Shown: positions 40,828 through 50,083, counted from the stretch's first letter. The stretch: DNA of 64,000 nt from Williamsia limnetica (GCF_003217475.1 NZ_QJSP01000006.1:49878-113877); one strand, 5' to 3'. The notes: a model not told the origin generated them from the letters alone. Translations and numbers: made by a program.

Positions 40828-41409
40828 TCAGCAGGAATACGTCATGGTGGCGCTGCGGATCTGGGCGGCGCCTGACGGGCCGACGCTCGGGATCGCATCC
40901 CAGAACGACATCGGATACCGCGAACCCTCCCAGACCATCTGCATTCCCCAGTGCCGCGGGACGGCGTGACCGACCGGATGCCCGAATACGTCGTAGAACT
41001 GGATTCCTTTGACAATCCAGACGTCGACACCCGACGAGAAGATGCTGCCTTCTGTGTCGGAGGAAATCGTCTCCGCCTGGAAGAGGATCATGCCGTCCGG
41101 GTACAGGTGAATCTTGGCGTTTTCCATCCGGCAATCGCCGGCGTAGATGGTGCCCCATGACAACCAGTAGATCCACCCGTCCGGCGGCTGGGACGTGTAT
41201 GCCGGGAGGGGCGTCGGCTGCAAGTGGAGATCACGTGGTGATGGTTCCGAGGGCAGATCACCGCCCTGGTCATCGGGCCCTCGGCCGCCGAAGGCAGTGG
41301 TTTCGGCGGACCGCGTACGATCGCGATCTGGTTGTGCAGCAATACCATTCGGGGCGCTGGCAACTGCGACGCCGCCAGACGTCGTGTCGGCGGAATACTG
41401 TTGATCCAT
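40828..41409 (-). CDS. Hypothetical protein next to the metalloprotease (DUF6294-like)
   Basis: A 193-residue protein with a disordered Ala/Asp/Arg-rich first half and an ordered C-terminal domain: WIYWLSWGTIYAGDCRMENA, KIHLYPDGMILFQAETISSD, GVDVWIVKGIQFYDVFG. This reads as a beta-rich domain with a conserved tryptophan pattern, reminiscent of DUF6294 proteins of Streptomyces; the assignment is from memory and tentative. ATG at 41409 has AGGAG upstream. It lies 134 bases before the metalloprotease gene in the same direction, so the two are probably expressed together. It could be substrate, inhibitor or carrier. Confidence 0.6.
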   Translation of the reverse strand: MDQQYSADTTSGGVAVASAPNGIAAQPDRDRTRSAETTAFGGRGPDDQGGDLPSEPSPRDLHLQPTPLPAYTSQPPDGWIYWLSWGTIYAGDCRMENAKIHLYPDGMILFQAETISSDTEGSIFSSGVDVWIVKGIQFYDVFGHPVGHAVPRHWGMQMVWEGSRYPMSFWDAIPSVGPSGAAQIRSATMTYSC

Positions 41410-41679
41410 GATGCTCACTCCTGTGATGTGATGTCGACTTCTCCGGTGACCCCGTCGGTCGGTCACGAGACGGGGCCTGCGCTGCAGACCTGAGAAGCGG
41501 ATAATCATCCCGCCGACCCGAGCGCATGTCACAAGTGTCGTGACTTGATGCGCCGGTGGCGTGAGTAGAGGACTACGCCACTATCGGGCGTCCACTACCT
41601 GTCGAGGAGCATGTTGGCGTGCCCGGTACCTGAACTACCTGGGTCTGGCCGGGCCCAAGAGTCGGATTCCCGCAGGGGT

Positions 41680-41931
41680 TCACATGAAGCCGAAAATGCG
41701 GCTGAACAGGCCGACGGCGATGATCAGGACCAGGAACACCGCGAGGCAGATGATGACGATCGGGATCGTTTTGCCACGCACCGGCGGCTCATGGTTGGGG
41801 CCGCCGACGCCGGTCTCGGCAGGAGGGGTGTCACCCGGTGTGACGCTGCCGCCGCTTTCCAGTCCCGTGGTGTCGTTCGGTTCGGGGTTCTGTGGTTCGA
41901 ACGCGAAGTCGTCAGAGTCTCTGTTGGGCAT
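41680..41931 (-). CDS. Small membrane protein (DUF6480-like)
   Basis: An 83-residue protein: an acidic, disordered N-terminus (NRDSDDFAFEPQNPEPNDTT), the segment GDTPPAETGVGG, a proline/charged linker, and one C-terminal TM helix (TIPIVIICLAVFLVLIIAVG) followed by LFSRIFGFM. The GxTPPAE motif with a single TM near the end is what I associate with DUF6480 in actinobacteria. Function unknown. On the minus strand GGGTAC occurs just before the ATG at 41931, suggesting a SigF/SigB-like -10 and a very short leader. Confidence 0.65.
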   Translation of the reverse strand: MPNRDSDDFAFEPQNPEPNDTTGLESGGSVTPGDTPPAETGVGGPNHEPPVRGKTIPIVIICLAVFLVLIIAVGLFSRIFGFM

Positions 41932-42176
41932 GGAGGGGGAGTACCCGATCCCCCCGATGCCAACCAGCGTCAGCGGCTACCGCTCAGGGAATGGGCGTCG
42001 GATGACGCCCGGCGCCCCACTGCGTGGGAACCGTGCCACCGGAATATCCGACGAAGTCGACGGCCGAGCGGCGAGCCCGGACCGGGAGCTGGGTCGGTAA
42101 CGGACTGCCGCGAGACCACGACATCTCTTACAACACCAGATTCGGTCGGGACCGAGATCAGGGAGAGCTCCTCCGC

Positions 42177-43613
42177 ATGCCCAGTTCGTTCAACCAGTTC
42201 GGTCACTCCGTCCCAGCCTGGAAAGTCGTCGGTGAGGCCCGCCACGCGCAGCCCGAGGCACCGAAGCGTCGACGCGGACCACGAGTCCTGGTGATCGGCT
42301 CCGTCGTCGCGGTGCTGAGCATCGCGCTGACCGCGATCAGCTCTCTCTTGTTCTCCTTCGGAACCGCCTCTGCTGTCGCAGGTCAGCCGGACCGGCTGCG
42401 CGAAGGCTGCTCCTGGGATTCGTCGGCGTACTACGTACAGAACTGCCAGGTCTGGTCGCCGTCCCAGAACAAGTTCGTGATGGTGCAGATCCGTGCGTCG
42501 GAGGGCAGCAACCAGGGCGTGTACCTGCTCGATGGCATGCGCGCTCGCGAAGATCGCTCGGCGTGGACGACCGACGTGAAGGCCGCGCAGGTTTACGACC
42601 GCACCACCGACACCACGCTGGTGATGCCGGTCGGAGGGGCGTCGTCGTTCTACACCGACTGGGACGCAGGCGCCGGCGACAAGAACGCCACCATCAAGCA
42701 GGAGACATTCCTGACCTCGGAGCTTCCCGCCTATCTCGCGCAGAACTTCGGAGTCAGTCCGTCCAACAATGCGATCATCGGGCTCTCGATGTCTGCCGGC
42801 CCGGCAGTCACTCTGGCCGAACGCCACCCTGAGCAGTTCAAGGTCGTGCAGGCGATGTCCGGTTACTACCAAACCGACAATCCTGTGGGCGCGCTAGGGG
42901 TCTTCGCATCCCAGACGCTCGTGTCGAACTACACCAACGGCATCCTCAACATGTGGGGTGCCCCGGGCAGCAACCGCTGGACCGAGAACGATCCGTCGAA
43001 GAACGTCAGCAAGCTCAAGGACAATGGTCAGGTGCTCATCATCTCGTCGGGCAACGGCTTTTTGACCCCCGGTGAGCTGGCCAAGCTGGCACCGCAGGAC
43101 CAGATCAGCGCGATTGCGCTCGAGATGCTGTCCGCAGTCTCCACCATCCTGATGCAGATCCAGGCAGCGCAAAGCGGAGCGAACGTCGTCGTACTGCCGA
43201 ACTACGGCGGTCACACCTGGGAGAACTGGGGTCGGGCACTACGTGACGGCCGTGATGAGGTGACCGAGGCGCTGCGCAACGCCCCGCCGGTCACCGCCAA
43301 GATGCAGGTCGTCGACGCCGGCGGTAGCGAGGTTCCCGGCGGGGCGGCAAAGGCCACCAATGCTGCGCTGGTCGTCGCCGAGGAGCCTGCGGTGCTACCG
43401 GCAGACGTAACCGCTTCGACGGAGTCCAGCGCGGCACCGTCGGACCCAGAATCAGCAACGACGACGCAGCCGCCGGTGTCGGTGACGTCGACGGAAAGCC
43501 CCGCGGGGGATGCCTCGACTGAACCCACGCCGACGGCAACGGACACCTCGGCCACCAGCACGCCGTCGACGTCAACTACCACCACGACGCCGACGACTTC
43601 CTCGGCGCGCTGA
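42177..43613 (+). CDS. Antigen-85-family mycolyltransferase/esterase, exported
   Basis: A 478-residue exported alpha/beta-hydrolase-fold protein. A signal anchor lies at about 36-68 (RVLVIGSVVAVLSIALTAIS). The catalytic domain has REGCSWDSSAYYVQNC, MPVGGASSFYTDWD (oxyanion region), the nucleophile in GLSMSAGPA (Ser 204) and the histidine in NYGGHTWENW (His 346), as in antigen 85 and corynebacterial Cmt proteins. The last 110 residues are Ser/Thr/Pro-rich and disordered, perhaps a cell-wall spacer. Such enzymes transfer mycolic acids to trehalose or arabinogalactan. This is the best evidence that the host makes mycolic acids. ATG at 42177; a longer N-terminus is possible but poor. Confidence 0.9.
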   Translation: MPSSFNQFGHSVPAWKVVGEARHAQPEAPKRRRGPRVLVIGSVVAVLSIALTAISSLLFSFGTASAVAGQPDRLREGCSWDSSAYYVQNCQVWSPSQNKFVMVQIRASEGSNQGVYLLDGMRAREDRSAWTTDVKAAQVYDRTTDTTLVMPVGGASSFYTDWDAGAGDKNATIKQETFLTSELPAYLAQNFGVSPSNNAIIGLSMSAGPAVTLAERHPEQFKVVQAMSGYYQTDNPVGALGVFASQTLVSNYTNGILNMWGAPGSNRWTENDPSKNVSKLKDNGQVLIISSGNGFLTPGELAKLAPQDQISAIALEMLSAVSTILMQIQAAQSGANVVVLPNYGGHTWENWGRALRDGRDEVTEALRNAPPVTAKMQVVDAGGSEVPGGAAKATNAALVVAEEPAVLPADVTASTESSAAPSDPESATTTQPPVSVTSTESPAGDASTEPTPTATDTSATSTPSTSTTTTTPTTSSAR

Positions 43614-43626
43614 CCCGATCGCCATT

Positions 43627-43645
43627 GCCGGGTCATGGCCCCGGC
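43627..43645. terminator. Hairpin between convergent mycolyltransferase and thiolase genes
   Basis: GCCGGG (43627-43632) and CCCGGC (43640-43645) pair over a seven-base loop, midway in the 39-base gap between the two stop codons. It could serve both genes. Confidence 0.5.
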
Positions 43646-43652
43646 GCGACTG

Positions 43653-44837
43653 CTACTTCGGCACGCGCAGTATCAGCGCCGATCCTTGTCCACCACCACC
43701 GCACAGCGCCGCGGCTCCGACTCCGCCACCGCGACGGGTCAGTTCCAAGGCCAGGTGCAAGGCGATTCTGGCACCGGACATCCCGAGAGGGTGGCCGATG
43801 GCGATGGCCCCGCCGTTGACGTTGACGCGCGTGGGGTCGAGTCCGAGTTCCCGGATCGATGCGATGCCCACAGCAGCAAAGGCCTCGTTGATCTCGACCA
43901 GATCGAGCGTCGTGGGGTCGATGCCCTCGGTGGCGCAGGCGGCGGCGATGGCGCGTGCGGGTTGCAGTTGAAGCGTCGAGTCGGGGCCGGCGACCATCCC
44001 GTGGGCGCCGATCTCGGCGAGAGGGGTGAGGTCGAGTTCGCGTGCCTTGGCTTTGCTCATCACCACCACCGCAGCCGCGCCGTCGTTGATGCTCGACGCG
44101 TTGCCCGCGGTGATGGTGCCGTCCGGGGAGAACGCGGGCCGCAGCCGAGCAAGCGTCGCCGGCGTCGTGTCGCCGCGGATGCCCTCATCGTGGTCGAAGA
44201 TGACCGGATCGCCTGTGCGCTGAGGGATAGACACCGGGACGACCTCATCGGCGAAGAGTCCGTTCTTCCACGCAGCGGCAGCCCGCTGATGCGATGCGGC
44301 AGCGAACTCGTCCTGTTCCGCGCGAGCGAGAGGATTGACGCTGTCCGTGAGTGCGCCCATGGCCTGATCGGTGAAGATGTCGTGGAGGCCGTCGTAGGCG
44401 AGGTGGTCACGCATCGTCACGTCGCCGTATTTGAAGCCGCTGCGAGACTTCGCGAGCATGTGCGGGGCCTGGGTCATGGACTCTTGACCGCCGGCGACCA
44501 CCACATCGACAACGCCTGCCCGGATGAGCTGATCGGCGAGCGCGATCGCGTCGACTCCGGACAGACACACCTTGTTGATGGTCAAGGCGGGCACCGACAT
44601 CGGGATGCCACCTGCAACTGCGGCCTGCCGGGCGGGGATCTGCCCTGCCCCTGCGGTGAGTACCTGGCCCATGATGACGTACCGCACCTGATCGCCGGTG
44701 ATCCCGGCTTTGCCGAGTGCGGCTCTGATGGCGATCCCACCGAGGTCGGATCCAGAAAATCCTGCGAGCGAACCCATGAGACGTCCGACGGGGGTGCGTG
44801 CGCCGGCGACGATGACCGATGTGGTGTTGTCGCTCAC
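43653..44837 (-). CDS. Acetyl-CoA acetyltransferase/thiolase
   Basis: A 394-residue thiolase. The nucleophilic cysteine is in TINKVCLSG (Cys 91), the C-terminal catalytic pair in [17 protein letters not shown] (His about 351) and [10 protein letters not shown] (Cys about 381). NEAFA is present. It forms an operon with the two CoA-transferase subunits (stop and start overlap by four bases on each junction), which together convert a 3-oxoacid to its CoA ester and cleave it. This is typical of acetoacetate or beta-ketoadipate catabolism; acetoacetate is likelier because no aromatic-ring genes are near. Confidence 0.92.
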   Translation of the reverse strand: MSDNTTSVIVAGARTPVGRLMGSLAGFSGSDLGGIAIRAALGKAGITGDQVRYVIMGQVLTAGAGQIPARQAAVAGGIPMSVPALTINKVCLSGVDAIALADQLIRAGVVDVVVAGGQESMTQAPHMLAKSRSGFKYGDVTMRDHLAYDGLHDIFTDQAMGALTDSVNPLARAEQDEFAAASHQRAAAAWKNGLFADEVVPVSIPQRTGDPVIFDHDEGIRGDTTPATLARLRPAFSPDGTITAGNASSINDGAAAVVVMSKAKARELDLTPLAEIGAHGMVAGPDSTLQLQPARAIAAACATEGIDPTTLDLVEINEAFAAVGIASIRELGLDPTRVNVNGGAIAIGHPLGMSGARIALHLALELTRRGGGVGAAALCGGGGQGSALILRVPK

Positions 44838-45496
44838 GAGAGTTCGATCTCTAGGGCGGTGCCGGTGGCCGCGATGACGTCGGCGGCGCTCACGCCGGGT
44901 GCCAGCTCACGCAGCGCGAGGGTGCCGTCGCCGACCACATCGATGACCGCGAGGTTGGTGATGATGCGGTCGACCACACGTTCGCCGGTCAGTGGCAGAG
45001 TGCACTCGTCGAGGATCTTCGGGCTTCCGCTGCGGTCAGTGTGCTCCATGAGGACGATGACCCGGGCCGCGCCGTGGACGAGATCCATCGCGCCGCCCAT
45101 ACCTTTCACCATCTTGCCGGGGACCATCCAATTGGCGAGGTCACCGTGGCGGGACACCTGCATGCCTCCGAGCACGGCGGTGTCGATGTGACCGCCCCGA
45201 ATCATGCCGAACGACAACGACGAATCGAAGAACGCGGCACCCGCATTGACGGTCACTGTTTCTTTGCCCGCATTGATCAGATCGGCGTCGACTGCGTCGT
45301 CGGTCGGGTATGGGCCGGTGCCGAGGATACCGTTCTCCGAGTGCAGGGTGACCTGGACGTCGGAGGTCAGAAAGCCGGGAATCAACGTGGGCAGGCCGAT
45401 TCCGAGGTTGACGTATTCGCCGTCGATCATGTCAGCCGCCGCACGTGCGGCCATCTGGTTCCTGGTCCACCCCTGGGCTGTGGTCGGTGCGCTCAT
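44834..45496 (-). CDS. scoB: 3-oxoacid CoA-transferase, subunit B
   Basis: A 220-residue beta subunit of a family I CoA-transferase. [13 protein letters not shown] is the family signature; the catalytic glutamate is in HSENGILG, which forms the glutamyl-CoA intermediate. [20 protein letters not shown] and MGGAMDLV follow. ATG at 45496 overlaps the stop of the A subunit, and its own stop overlaps the thiolase start. With succinyl-CoA as donor it activates acetoacetate (or beta-ketoadipate as PcaJ); the donor and acceptor are inferred. Confidence 0.9.
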   Translation of the reverse strand: MSAPTTAQGWTRNQMAARAAADMIDGEYVNLGIGLPTLIPGFLTSDVQVTLHSENGILGTGPYPTDDAVDADLINAGKETVTVNAGAAFFDSSLSFGMIRGGHIDTAVLGGMQVSRHGDLANWMVPGKMVKGMGGAMDLVHGAARVIVLMEHTDRSGSPKILDECTLPLTGERVVDRIITNLAVIDVVGDGTLALRELAPGVSAADVIAATGTALEIELS

Positions 45497-46263
45497 CGGT
45501 GTGCTCCTGCGGTCTCGGTGATGGTGCGCTTCTCGATGCGCTTGTCCTGCGGTCCGGTGTGCACGATGCGCTGTACGAAGACGCCGGGCAGATGGACTGC
45601 CGCAGGGTCGATCTCGCCGGGCTCCACCAACTTTTCGACCTGCGCGATGGTGATGCGGCCCGCCATGGCGGCGAGAGGATTGAAGTTCATCGCAGTCTTC
45701 TCGAAGACGAGATTGCCTTCGGTGTCGCCGACAGCGGCGTGGACCAACGCGAAGTCGGCGTTGATCGACTCTTCCAAGACATATCGTTTCTGGCCGAACG
45801 TGCGGGTTTCCTTGGGCGGCGAGGCGATGGCGATCGATCCGTCGGGGGCGTAGCGCCAGGGCATGCCGCCCTCGGAGATCGGGCTCCCGACACCGGCCGG
45901 GGTGAAAAACGCGGGTATCCCGGTGCCTCCGGCTCGAAGGCGCTCGGCCAGCGTGCCCTGCGGGGTGAGTTCGACTTCGAGTTCACCCGCGAGGTATTGG
46001 CGCGCGAACTCCTTGTTCTCGCCGACGTAGGACGCGGTGACGCGTCGGATGCGGCCCAGCGAGAGCAGGATGCCCAGCCCGTGGTCGTCGACACCACAGT
46101 TGTTGGAGAACACCTCGAGGTCGCCCGCTCCGGACTCCGCGATTGCTGCGATCAGCGCGTCGGGGATACCGCACAATCCGAAACCGCCGACCGCCAACGT
46201 TGCGGCGTCTTGGATGTCCGCGACCGCGTCCGCGGCCGAACGTACCACTTTCGATGCCATCAT
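45493..46263 (-). CDS. scoA: 3-oxoacid CoA-transferase, subunit A
   Basis: A 256-residue alpha subunit. [16 protein letters not shown] is the glycine-rich CoA-binding motif; [14 protein letters not shown] and [29 protein letters not shown] are family signatures. ATG at 46263 (followed by a second ATG) has AGGAGCA upstream. It is the first gene of the scoA-scoB-thiolase operon. The IclR regulator gene starts 156 bases away in the other direction, with a 15-bp palindrome in between, so the operon is probably under its control. Confidence 0.9.
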   Translation of the reverse strand: MMASKVVRSAADAVADIQDAATLAVGGFGLCGIPDALIAAIAESGAGDLEVFSNNCGVDDHGLGILLSLGRIRRVTASYVGENKEFARQYLAGELEVELTPQGTLAERLRAGGTGIPAFFTPAGVGSPISEGGMPWRYAPDGSIAIASPPKETRTFGQKRYVLEESINADFALVHAAVGDTEGNLVFEKTAMNFNPLAAMAGRITIAQVEKLVEPGEIDPAAVHLPGVFVQRIVHTGPQDKRIEKRTITETAGAHR

Positions 46264-46394
46264 TGCTCCTAGTTGTTCAGTGAATAGACGACGTACGCAC
46301 AGGCCTACAGTCAACGTTCGCGCAGGTGGTAGTTCAAGAGCGGGCTTGCGGATCGGCCTCGATTGATCGGAGTGCGGACGGCTAGGTCAGTTGC

Positions 46395-46409
46395 GTCCAC
46401 TGAGTGAAC
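46395..46409. promoter_or_regulatory. Candidate IclR operator
   Basis: GTCCACT-G-AGTGAAC is a 15-bp inverted repeat with one mismatch, the length of typical IclR-family sites. It lies 11 bases upstream of the IclR start at 46420 and 130 bases upstream of scoA. Confidence 0.45.
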
Positions 46410-46419
46410 GCGCGACACT

Positions 46420-47184
46420 GTGCGAGTGGCTGCTGTGGACAACCCGAGTGTGGTGGCGCGAGTGGGTGCGCTGTTGCGTGCCGTCGGCGCCGCGGAACAG
46501 GCGTCGACCACCGATCTGGCCAGGGCCGCCGGCATCGCCCGCCCGACCGCCCACCGGTTGCTGACGTCGTTGTCGGACGAAGGTCTGATCGATCGAGATG
46601 TGAAGACCGGCCGCTGGGCACTCGGACCGGAGTTGTATCTGCTCGGCGCGAGCGCCGCCAATCGTTACGACATCACCGGCCAGGCCCGCGACATCCTCGA
46701 CCGCCTTGCTCGCGACACCGGCGAGAGCGCGTTTCTGTCGGCACGCCGCGGCGATGAGACCGTCTGCGTCCTCAGTCAGGAGGGCAGCTTTCCGCTGCGT
46801 TCGCATGTACTGCACGAAGGCATCCGGTTCCCGCTGGGGGTGGCGTCGGCGGGCCTGGTGGTGCTGAGTCATCTCCCTGCCCGGGATGTCGACGACTACT
46901 TCTCCCGGGCTGATCTCGAAAGTGATTGGGGTGAGGCGCATTCGGAATCATCCACCCGTCGGCGGATCGAGGTGACGTTGCAGACCGGATACGCCGTGAA
47001 CCCTGGGTTGCTGGTCGAAGGCAGTTTCGGGATCGGCGCGGCCGTGTTCGATCGTTCGGGCCGTCCGGCGTGGGCGCTGAGCCTCACCGGGGTCGAGACG
47101 CGCTTCCGGCCAGAGAGGCTACCGACCTTGGGTGCGACGCTTCTGGACGCCGCCCACCTGTTGTCGAAGCGGCTGCAGCTCTGA
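46420..47184 (+). CDS. IclR-family transcriptional regulator
   Basis: A 254-residue regulator: an N-terminal winged helix (TTDLARAAGIARPTAHRLLT, then LSDEGLIDRDVKTGRWALGP) and the IclR effector-binding domain (about 80-250, with ESAFLSARRGDETVCVLSQE and VNPGLLVEGSFGIGAAVFDR). Divergent from the CoA-transferase/thiolase operon, it is the likely local regulator, sensing a keto acid or aromatic-pathway intermediate. The start is one of three close GTGs (46420, 46426, 46435); the first is used. The gene ends just before a large palindrome. Confidence 0.88.
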   Translation: MRVAAVDNPSVVARVGALLRAVGAAEQASTTDLARAAGIARPTAHRLLTSLSDEGLIDRDVKTGRWALGPELYLLGASAANRYDITGQARDILDRLARDTGESAFLSARRGDETVCVLSQEGSFPLRSHVLHEGIRFPLGVASAGLVVLSHLPARDVDDYFSRADLESDWGEAHSESSTRRRIEVTLQTGYAVNPGLLVEGSFGIGAAVFDRSGRPAWALSLTGVETRFRPERLPTLGATLLDAAHLLSKRLQL

Positions 47185-47206
47185 CTGGAGCGGTCTTGCC
47201 GCCGAA

Positions 47207-47283
47207 TTTGCTCCACTTCTGTAAATCTGCTCCGCTTCCAGGGCTCTGGAAGTGGAGCACCTGCCCAGAAGTGGAGCAGATTG
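47207..47283. repeat. Nested palindrome element, copy 1
   Basis: Outer arms GCTCCACTTCTG (47210-47221) and CAGAAGTGGAGC (47266-47277) match over 12 bp. Inside lies a second hairpin, TGCTCCGCTTCCAG (47228-47241) with CTGGAAGTGGAGCA (47246-47259), one G-T pair. The motif GCTCCACTTC or its complement thus occurs four times. It fills the gap between two converging genes (ends 47184 and 47287), so it may terminate both. A sister element lies at 56421-56493. Confidence 0.8.
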
Positions 47284-47286
47284 TGC

Positions 47287-47925
47287 TCAGTCCGCAACCA
47301 GCGTCTTCGCGCCAGGTCCGCTCAACGCCCCCGCGGGCACGGGGCGGCCTGAAACAGCGAGCAGCAGGTCGATGGCGGTGCCACTGACCTGCTGACCGTC
47401 GTCGGGACCGTGCTCGAACTCGGCGTCGATGGTGTTCAGCCGCATGCCATCGATGCGCTCGCGTCCGCCGCCGAAGTTGACCGTCGTCCTGCACTGATAA
47501 GTCAGTGCCTCGACGACGGGGCCGATGGGGTAGGTCGCACTGATCTGCAGCGGACGGCGAATGTCCTCACCGTGGACGAACGCTTCGACCAGTCGGGTGG
47601 CCGGATTGGCGGGTGGCGTACTGGTCGCGTCGATTGAGCGCCGCAGCAGGTCCAAGGTGTCACTCGGAGACGCGCACTTCTTCATCGCGATCCCGGTCTC
47701 ATTGTCGCGGTCGAAGTCGAAGCGGGCGACGATCAACCGACGCCCGAACCCCAGTCTCGTGGTCGTGGCGGCGTCGATCAGGTGAGCCAGGACATCGTGA
47801 ACGCTCCATCCTGGACACAACGAAGGTGTCGACCATGCGGCATCTGGCACACGGCTCAGATCGTCGACGAGTTGCGCTCTTTCTGCGTGGACGGTCGGCC
47901 ATACCTTGGACAATGTCGTTCCCAT
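47287..47925 (-). CDS. Mycothiol-dependent-isomerase-type (TIGR03083/MDMPI) protein
   Basis: A 212-residue protein of the maleylpyruvate-isomerase-like DinB-fold family: WPTVHAERAQLVDDLSRVP, then LCPGWSVHDVLAHLIDAA, where the conserved His would bind a metal, and later LVEAFVHGEDIRRPL with the other His. The family uses mycothiol as cofactor in known members; the reaction here is unknown. The start is set at the ATG at 47925; a longer frame from 47943 exists. Its divergent neighbour is the MAA-like operon, with which it shares the upstream region. Confidence 0.8.
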   Translation of the reverse strand: MGTTLSKVWPTVHAERAQLVDDLSRVPDAAWSTPSLCPGWSVHDVLAHLIDAATTTRLGFGRRLIVARFDFDRDNETGIAMKKCASPSDTLDLLRRSIDATSTPPANPATRLVEAFVHGEDIRRPLQISATYPIGPVVEALTYQCRTTVNFGGGRERIDGMRLNTIDAEFEHGPDDGQQVSGTAIDLLLAVSGRPVPAGALSGPGAKTLVAD

Positions 47926-48070
47926 GTGCAGGTAGACCTGCATGGACCCGAGAACTCATCGACGCCTCGGCTCCGATTTCTATATCCGTTCGATGGCCGC
48001 GCTGCGATGAGCGACCATCGCCCGATGGTCCGTTATCGATCTGTGACTTTTCGTTACCTTTTCGTGATGT

Positions 48071-48094
48071 CAGGTGCGACCTTGCCGACACCTG
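48071..48094. promoter_or_regulatory. Inverted repeat upstream of the MAA-like operon
   Basis: CAGGTG (48071-48076) and CACCTG (48089-48094) are separated by 12 bases. The repeat lies 64 bases before the HAD-like start, inside the presumed promoter region of the operon. It is a candidate operator, short enough to arise by chance. Confidence 0.3.
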
Positions 48095-48122
48095 CTCTCT
48101 GCACACTCGAAGGGGTCGAGCA

Positions 48123-48161
48123 ATGGCATTGATAGTCAACGGTTTCCAGGAAGGAACATGA
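48123..48161 (+). CDS. 12-codon ORF overlapping the first mys-operon gene
   Basis: ATG GCA TTG ... reads MALIVNGFQEGT and stops with TGA at 48159-48161, overlapping the ATG (48158) of the HAD-like gene as ATGA. GAAGGGG lies 8 bases upstream and is a fair ribosome site. It could be a translated leader peptide that couples translation to the operon. No amino-acid run typical of an attenuator is seen. Confidence 0.35.
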   Translation: MALIVNGFQEGT

Positions 48162-48829
48162 TGGCTGCCATCTTGTTTGGATCGATCAGCACCCTCGCAG
48201 ACACCTCTGAAATCCAGCGCCGTGCGTTCAACGAGGCGTTCGAAGCCCATGGCCTGGATTGGAAATGGGGTCGAGACGACTACATCGCCATGCTGGGAAG
48301 TAACGGTGGCGCACAGCGAATTGCAGACTACGCGAAGTCGCGCAACGAGACCGTGGACGCAGCGGCGGTCCATGCGACCAAATCGTCGATATTCCAGGAA
48401 CTGATCTCGATGCTCGGCATCGAGCCCCGCGCCGGCGTCCTGGACGCGGTTGCGGCTGCCAAGGCACACAACGTCAAACTGGGACTGGTGACGACGACGT
48501 CGCCTGAGAACGTCACCGCGCTGCTCGCCGGACTCCCGGAGGTCTCCCGCGAAACCTTCGACGTGGTGGTCGATTCCACGAACGTCGACACGGGCAAGCC
48601 TGACCCGGCGTCATACAGGTATGCACTGGACCAACTCGGCGAGGATGCTGATTCCTGCGTCGCGATCGAAGACAACGTCGGCGGAGTCCATGCGGCCAAG
48701 GCTGCCTCGGTGATCTGCGTGGCGTTCCCGAATCAGAACACCGTGAGCGGCGACTTCTCTGAAGCAGTCGAGGTTGTCGGTCAGCTCGACGCAGATCGTT
48801 TGCGCGCCCTGACCGAGAACGATCACTAG
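48158..48829 (+). CDS. HAD-superfamily-like protein without the catalytic DxD motif
   Basis: A 223-residue protein with the CbbY/beta-phosphoglucomutase-type HAD fold. Motif I, FDxDGTL in active enzymes, reads FGSISTL (residues 7-13), so nucleophile and acid/base aspartates are Gly 8 and Ile 10. Motif II (VTTTSP, Thr 112), motif III (TGKPDP, Lys 147) and the metal motif (AIEDNVGG, Glu 171, Asp 172) are kept. It is therefore probably not a phosphatase; a binding or regulatory role is possible. HAD proteins are plausible partners because the cyclase next door uses a sugar phosphate. ATG at 48158 follows AAGGAA. First gene of the MAA-like operon, 27 bases before mysA. Confidence 0.82.
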   Translation: MMAAILFGSISTLADTSEIQRRAFNEAFEAHGLDWKWGRDDYIAMLGSNGGAQRIADYAKSRNETVDAAAVHATKSSIFQELISMLGIEPRAGVLDAVAAAKAHNVKLGLVTTTSPENVTALLAGLPEVSRETFDVVVDSTNVDTGKPDPASYRYALDQLGEDADSCVAIEDNVGGVHAAKAASVICVAFPNQNTVSGDFSEAVEVVGQLDADRLRALTENDH

Positions 48830-48856
48830 CGCTACCCGCAGTCAGAGAGGACTCAC

Positions 48857-50083
48857 ATGAGCGACATCCAAGCCCGCGTCACCGCCACCGAGCGCGCATT
48901 CCACGTTGAAGGCTACGAGAAGATCGAGTACGACCTGCTGTACGTCGACGGGGTCTTCTCGACCGACCAGTCAGAACTCGCCGACAGCTATCGCGGTTAC
49001 GGCCGCGCTCTGATGGTGATCGACGAGTCCGTGTACGCACTTTACGGTACGCAGATCCATCGTTACTTCGAACACCACGACCTGCAGCTCGCGGTCGTTC
49101 CGGTCGGAATCGCCGAGACCGCAAAGTCATTGAGCACCTTCGAGGAGATCGTCGGCAAGTTCGACGAGTTCGGGCTCGTTCGCACCGAGCCCGTCCTGGT
49201 GGTCGGCGGGGGACTCACCACAGATGTTGCCGGGTTCGCATGTGCGAGCTATCGACGGAACACACCCTATATCCGCATTCCGACGACGTTGATCGGACTG
49301 ATCGACGCCAGTGTGTCCATCAAGGTGGCGGTCAACCACGGCAAACACAAGAACCGGCTGGGCGCCTACCACGCATCCCAAAAGGTGTTGCTGGACTTCT
49401 CTTTCCTTCGGACTCTGCCTGCCGATCAGGTGCGAAACGGCATGGCTGAGTTGATCAAGATCGCCACGGTCGGTAATGCGAACATCTTCGACATGCTCGA
49501 CGAGTACGGTCCCGAGTTGTTGCGGACCCGATTCGGGCATCTGGACGGAACGGTCGAACTCCGTGCAGTTGCGGACAACCTCACCTATCAGGCCATCGAG
49601 ACGATGCTCGAACTCGAGGCGCCGAACCTTCATGAGCTGATGCTCGACCGGGTCATCGCGTTCGGACATACGTGGAGTCCGACACTCGAACTCACACCGC
49701 CGCAACCGTTCTTTCATGGACATGCGATCAACATCGACATGGCCCTGTCGACGACGCTCGCCGAAAAGCGTGGCCTCATCTCGGTGGAGGACCGCGACCG
49801 GATCCTCGGGGTGATGAACCGTCTGGGCCTGGCTCTCGACAGCGAGCACCTCACACCCGAACTGCTCTCTGAGGCGACAACATCCATCCTCAGGACGCGA
49901 GATGGTTTGCTTCGGGCCGCGGTACCCAACCCGATCGGTCAGTGCCAGTTCCTCAACGACGTCACCGTCCACGAACTCGCCGACACCCTCACTGTGCACA
50001 AGAAGATCTGCCTCGACTTCGAACGCGAAGGTGCAGGGGTCGAGATGTTCACATCCGCGCATCTCGCCTCCGTCGATGGCTGA
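48857..50083 (+). CDS. mysA: Sedoheptulose-7-phosphate cyclase, DDGS-like (MysA homolog)
   Basis: A 408-residue member of the dehydroquinate-synthase superfamily. [20 protein letters not shown] (about 115-135) is the NAD/phosphate region; zinc ligands should be Glu 198 (GMAELIK), His 271 (FGHTWSP) and His 287 ([12 protein letters not shown]). [13 protein letters not shown] is shared by the sugar-phosphate cyclases DDGS and EEVS. DDGS makes desmethyl-4-deoxygadusol from sedoheptulose 7-phosphate; EEVS makes 2-epi-5-epi-valiolone. I cannot separate the two by residues alone; the adjacent methyltransferase and MysC/MysD homologs favour DDGS. Coding overlaps mysB by eight bases. Confidence 0.85.
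   Translation: MSDIQARVTATERAFHVEGYEKIEYDLLYVDGVFSTDQSELADSYRGYGRALMVIDESVYALYGTQIHRYFEHHDLQLAVVPVGIAETAKSLSTFEEIVGKFDEFGLVRTEPVLVVGGGLTTDVAGFACASYRRNTPYIRIPTTLIGLIDASVSIKVAVNHGKHKNRLGAYHASQKVLLDFSFLRTLPADQVRNGMAELIKIATVGNANIFDMLDEYGPELLRTRFGHLDGTVELRAVADNLTYQAIETMLELEAPNLHELMLDRVIAFGHTWSPTLELTPPQPFFHGHAINIDMALSTTLAEKRGLISVEDRDRILGVMNRLGLALDSEHLTPELLSEATTSILRTRDGLLRAAVPNPIGQCQFLNDVTVHELADTLTVHKKICLDFEREGAGVEMFTSAHLASVDG

Noticed and set aside
43635-45191. 518-codon open frame opposite the thiolase and CoA-transferase genes
   Set aside because: Shadow frame without recognisable domain; the minus-strand genes have complete catalytic motifs.
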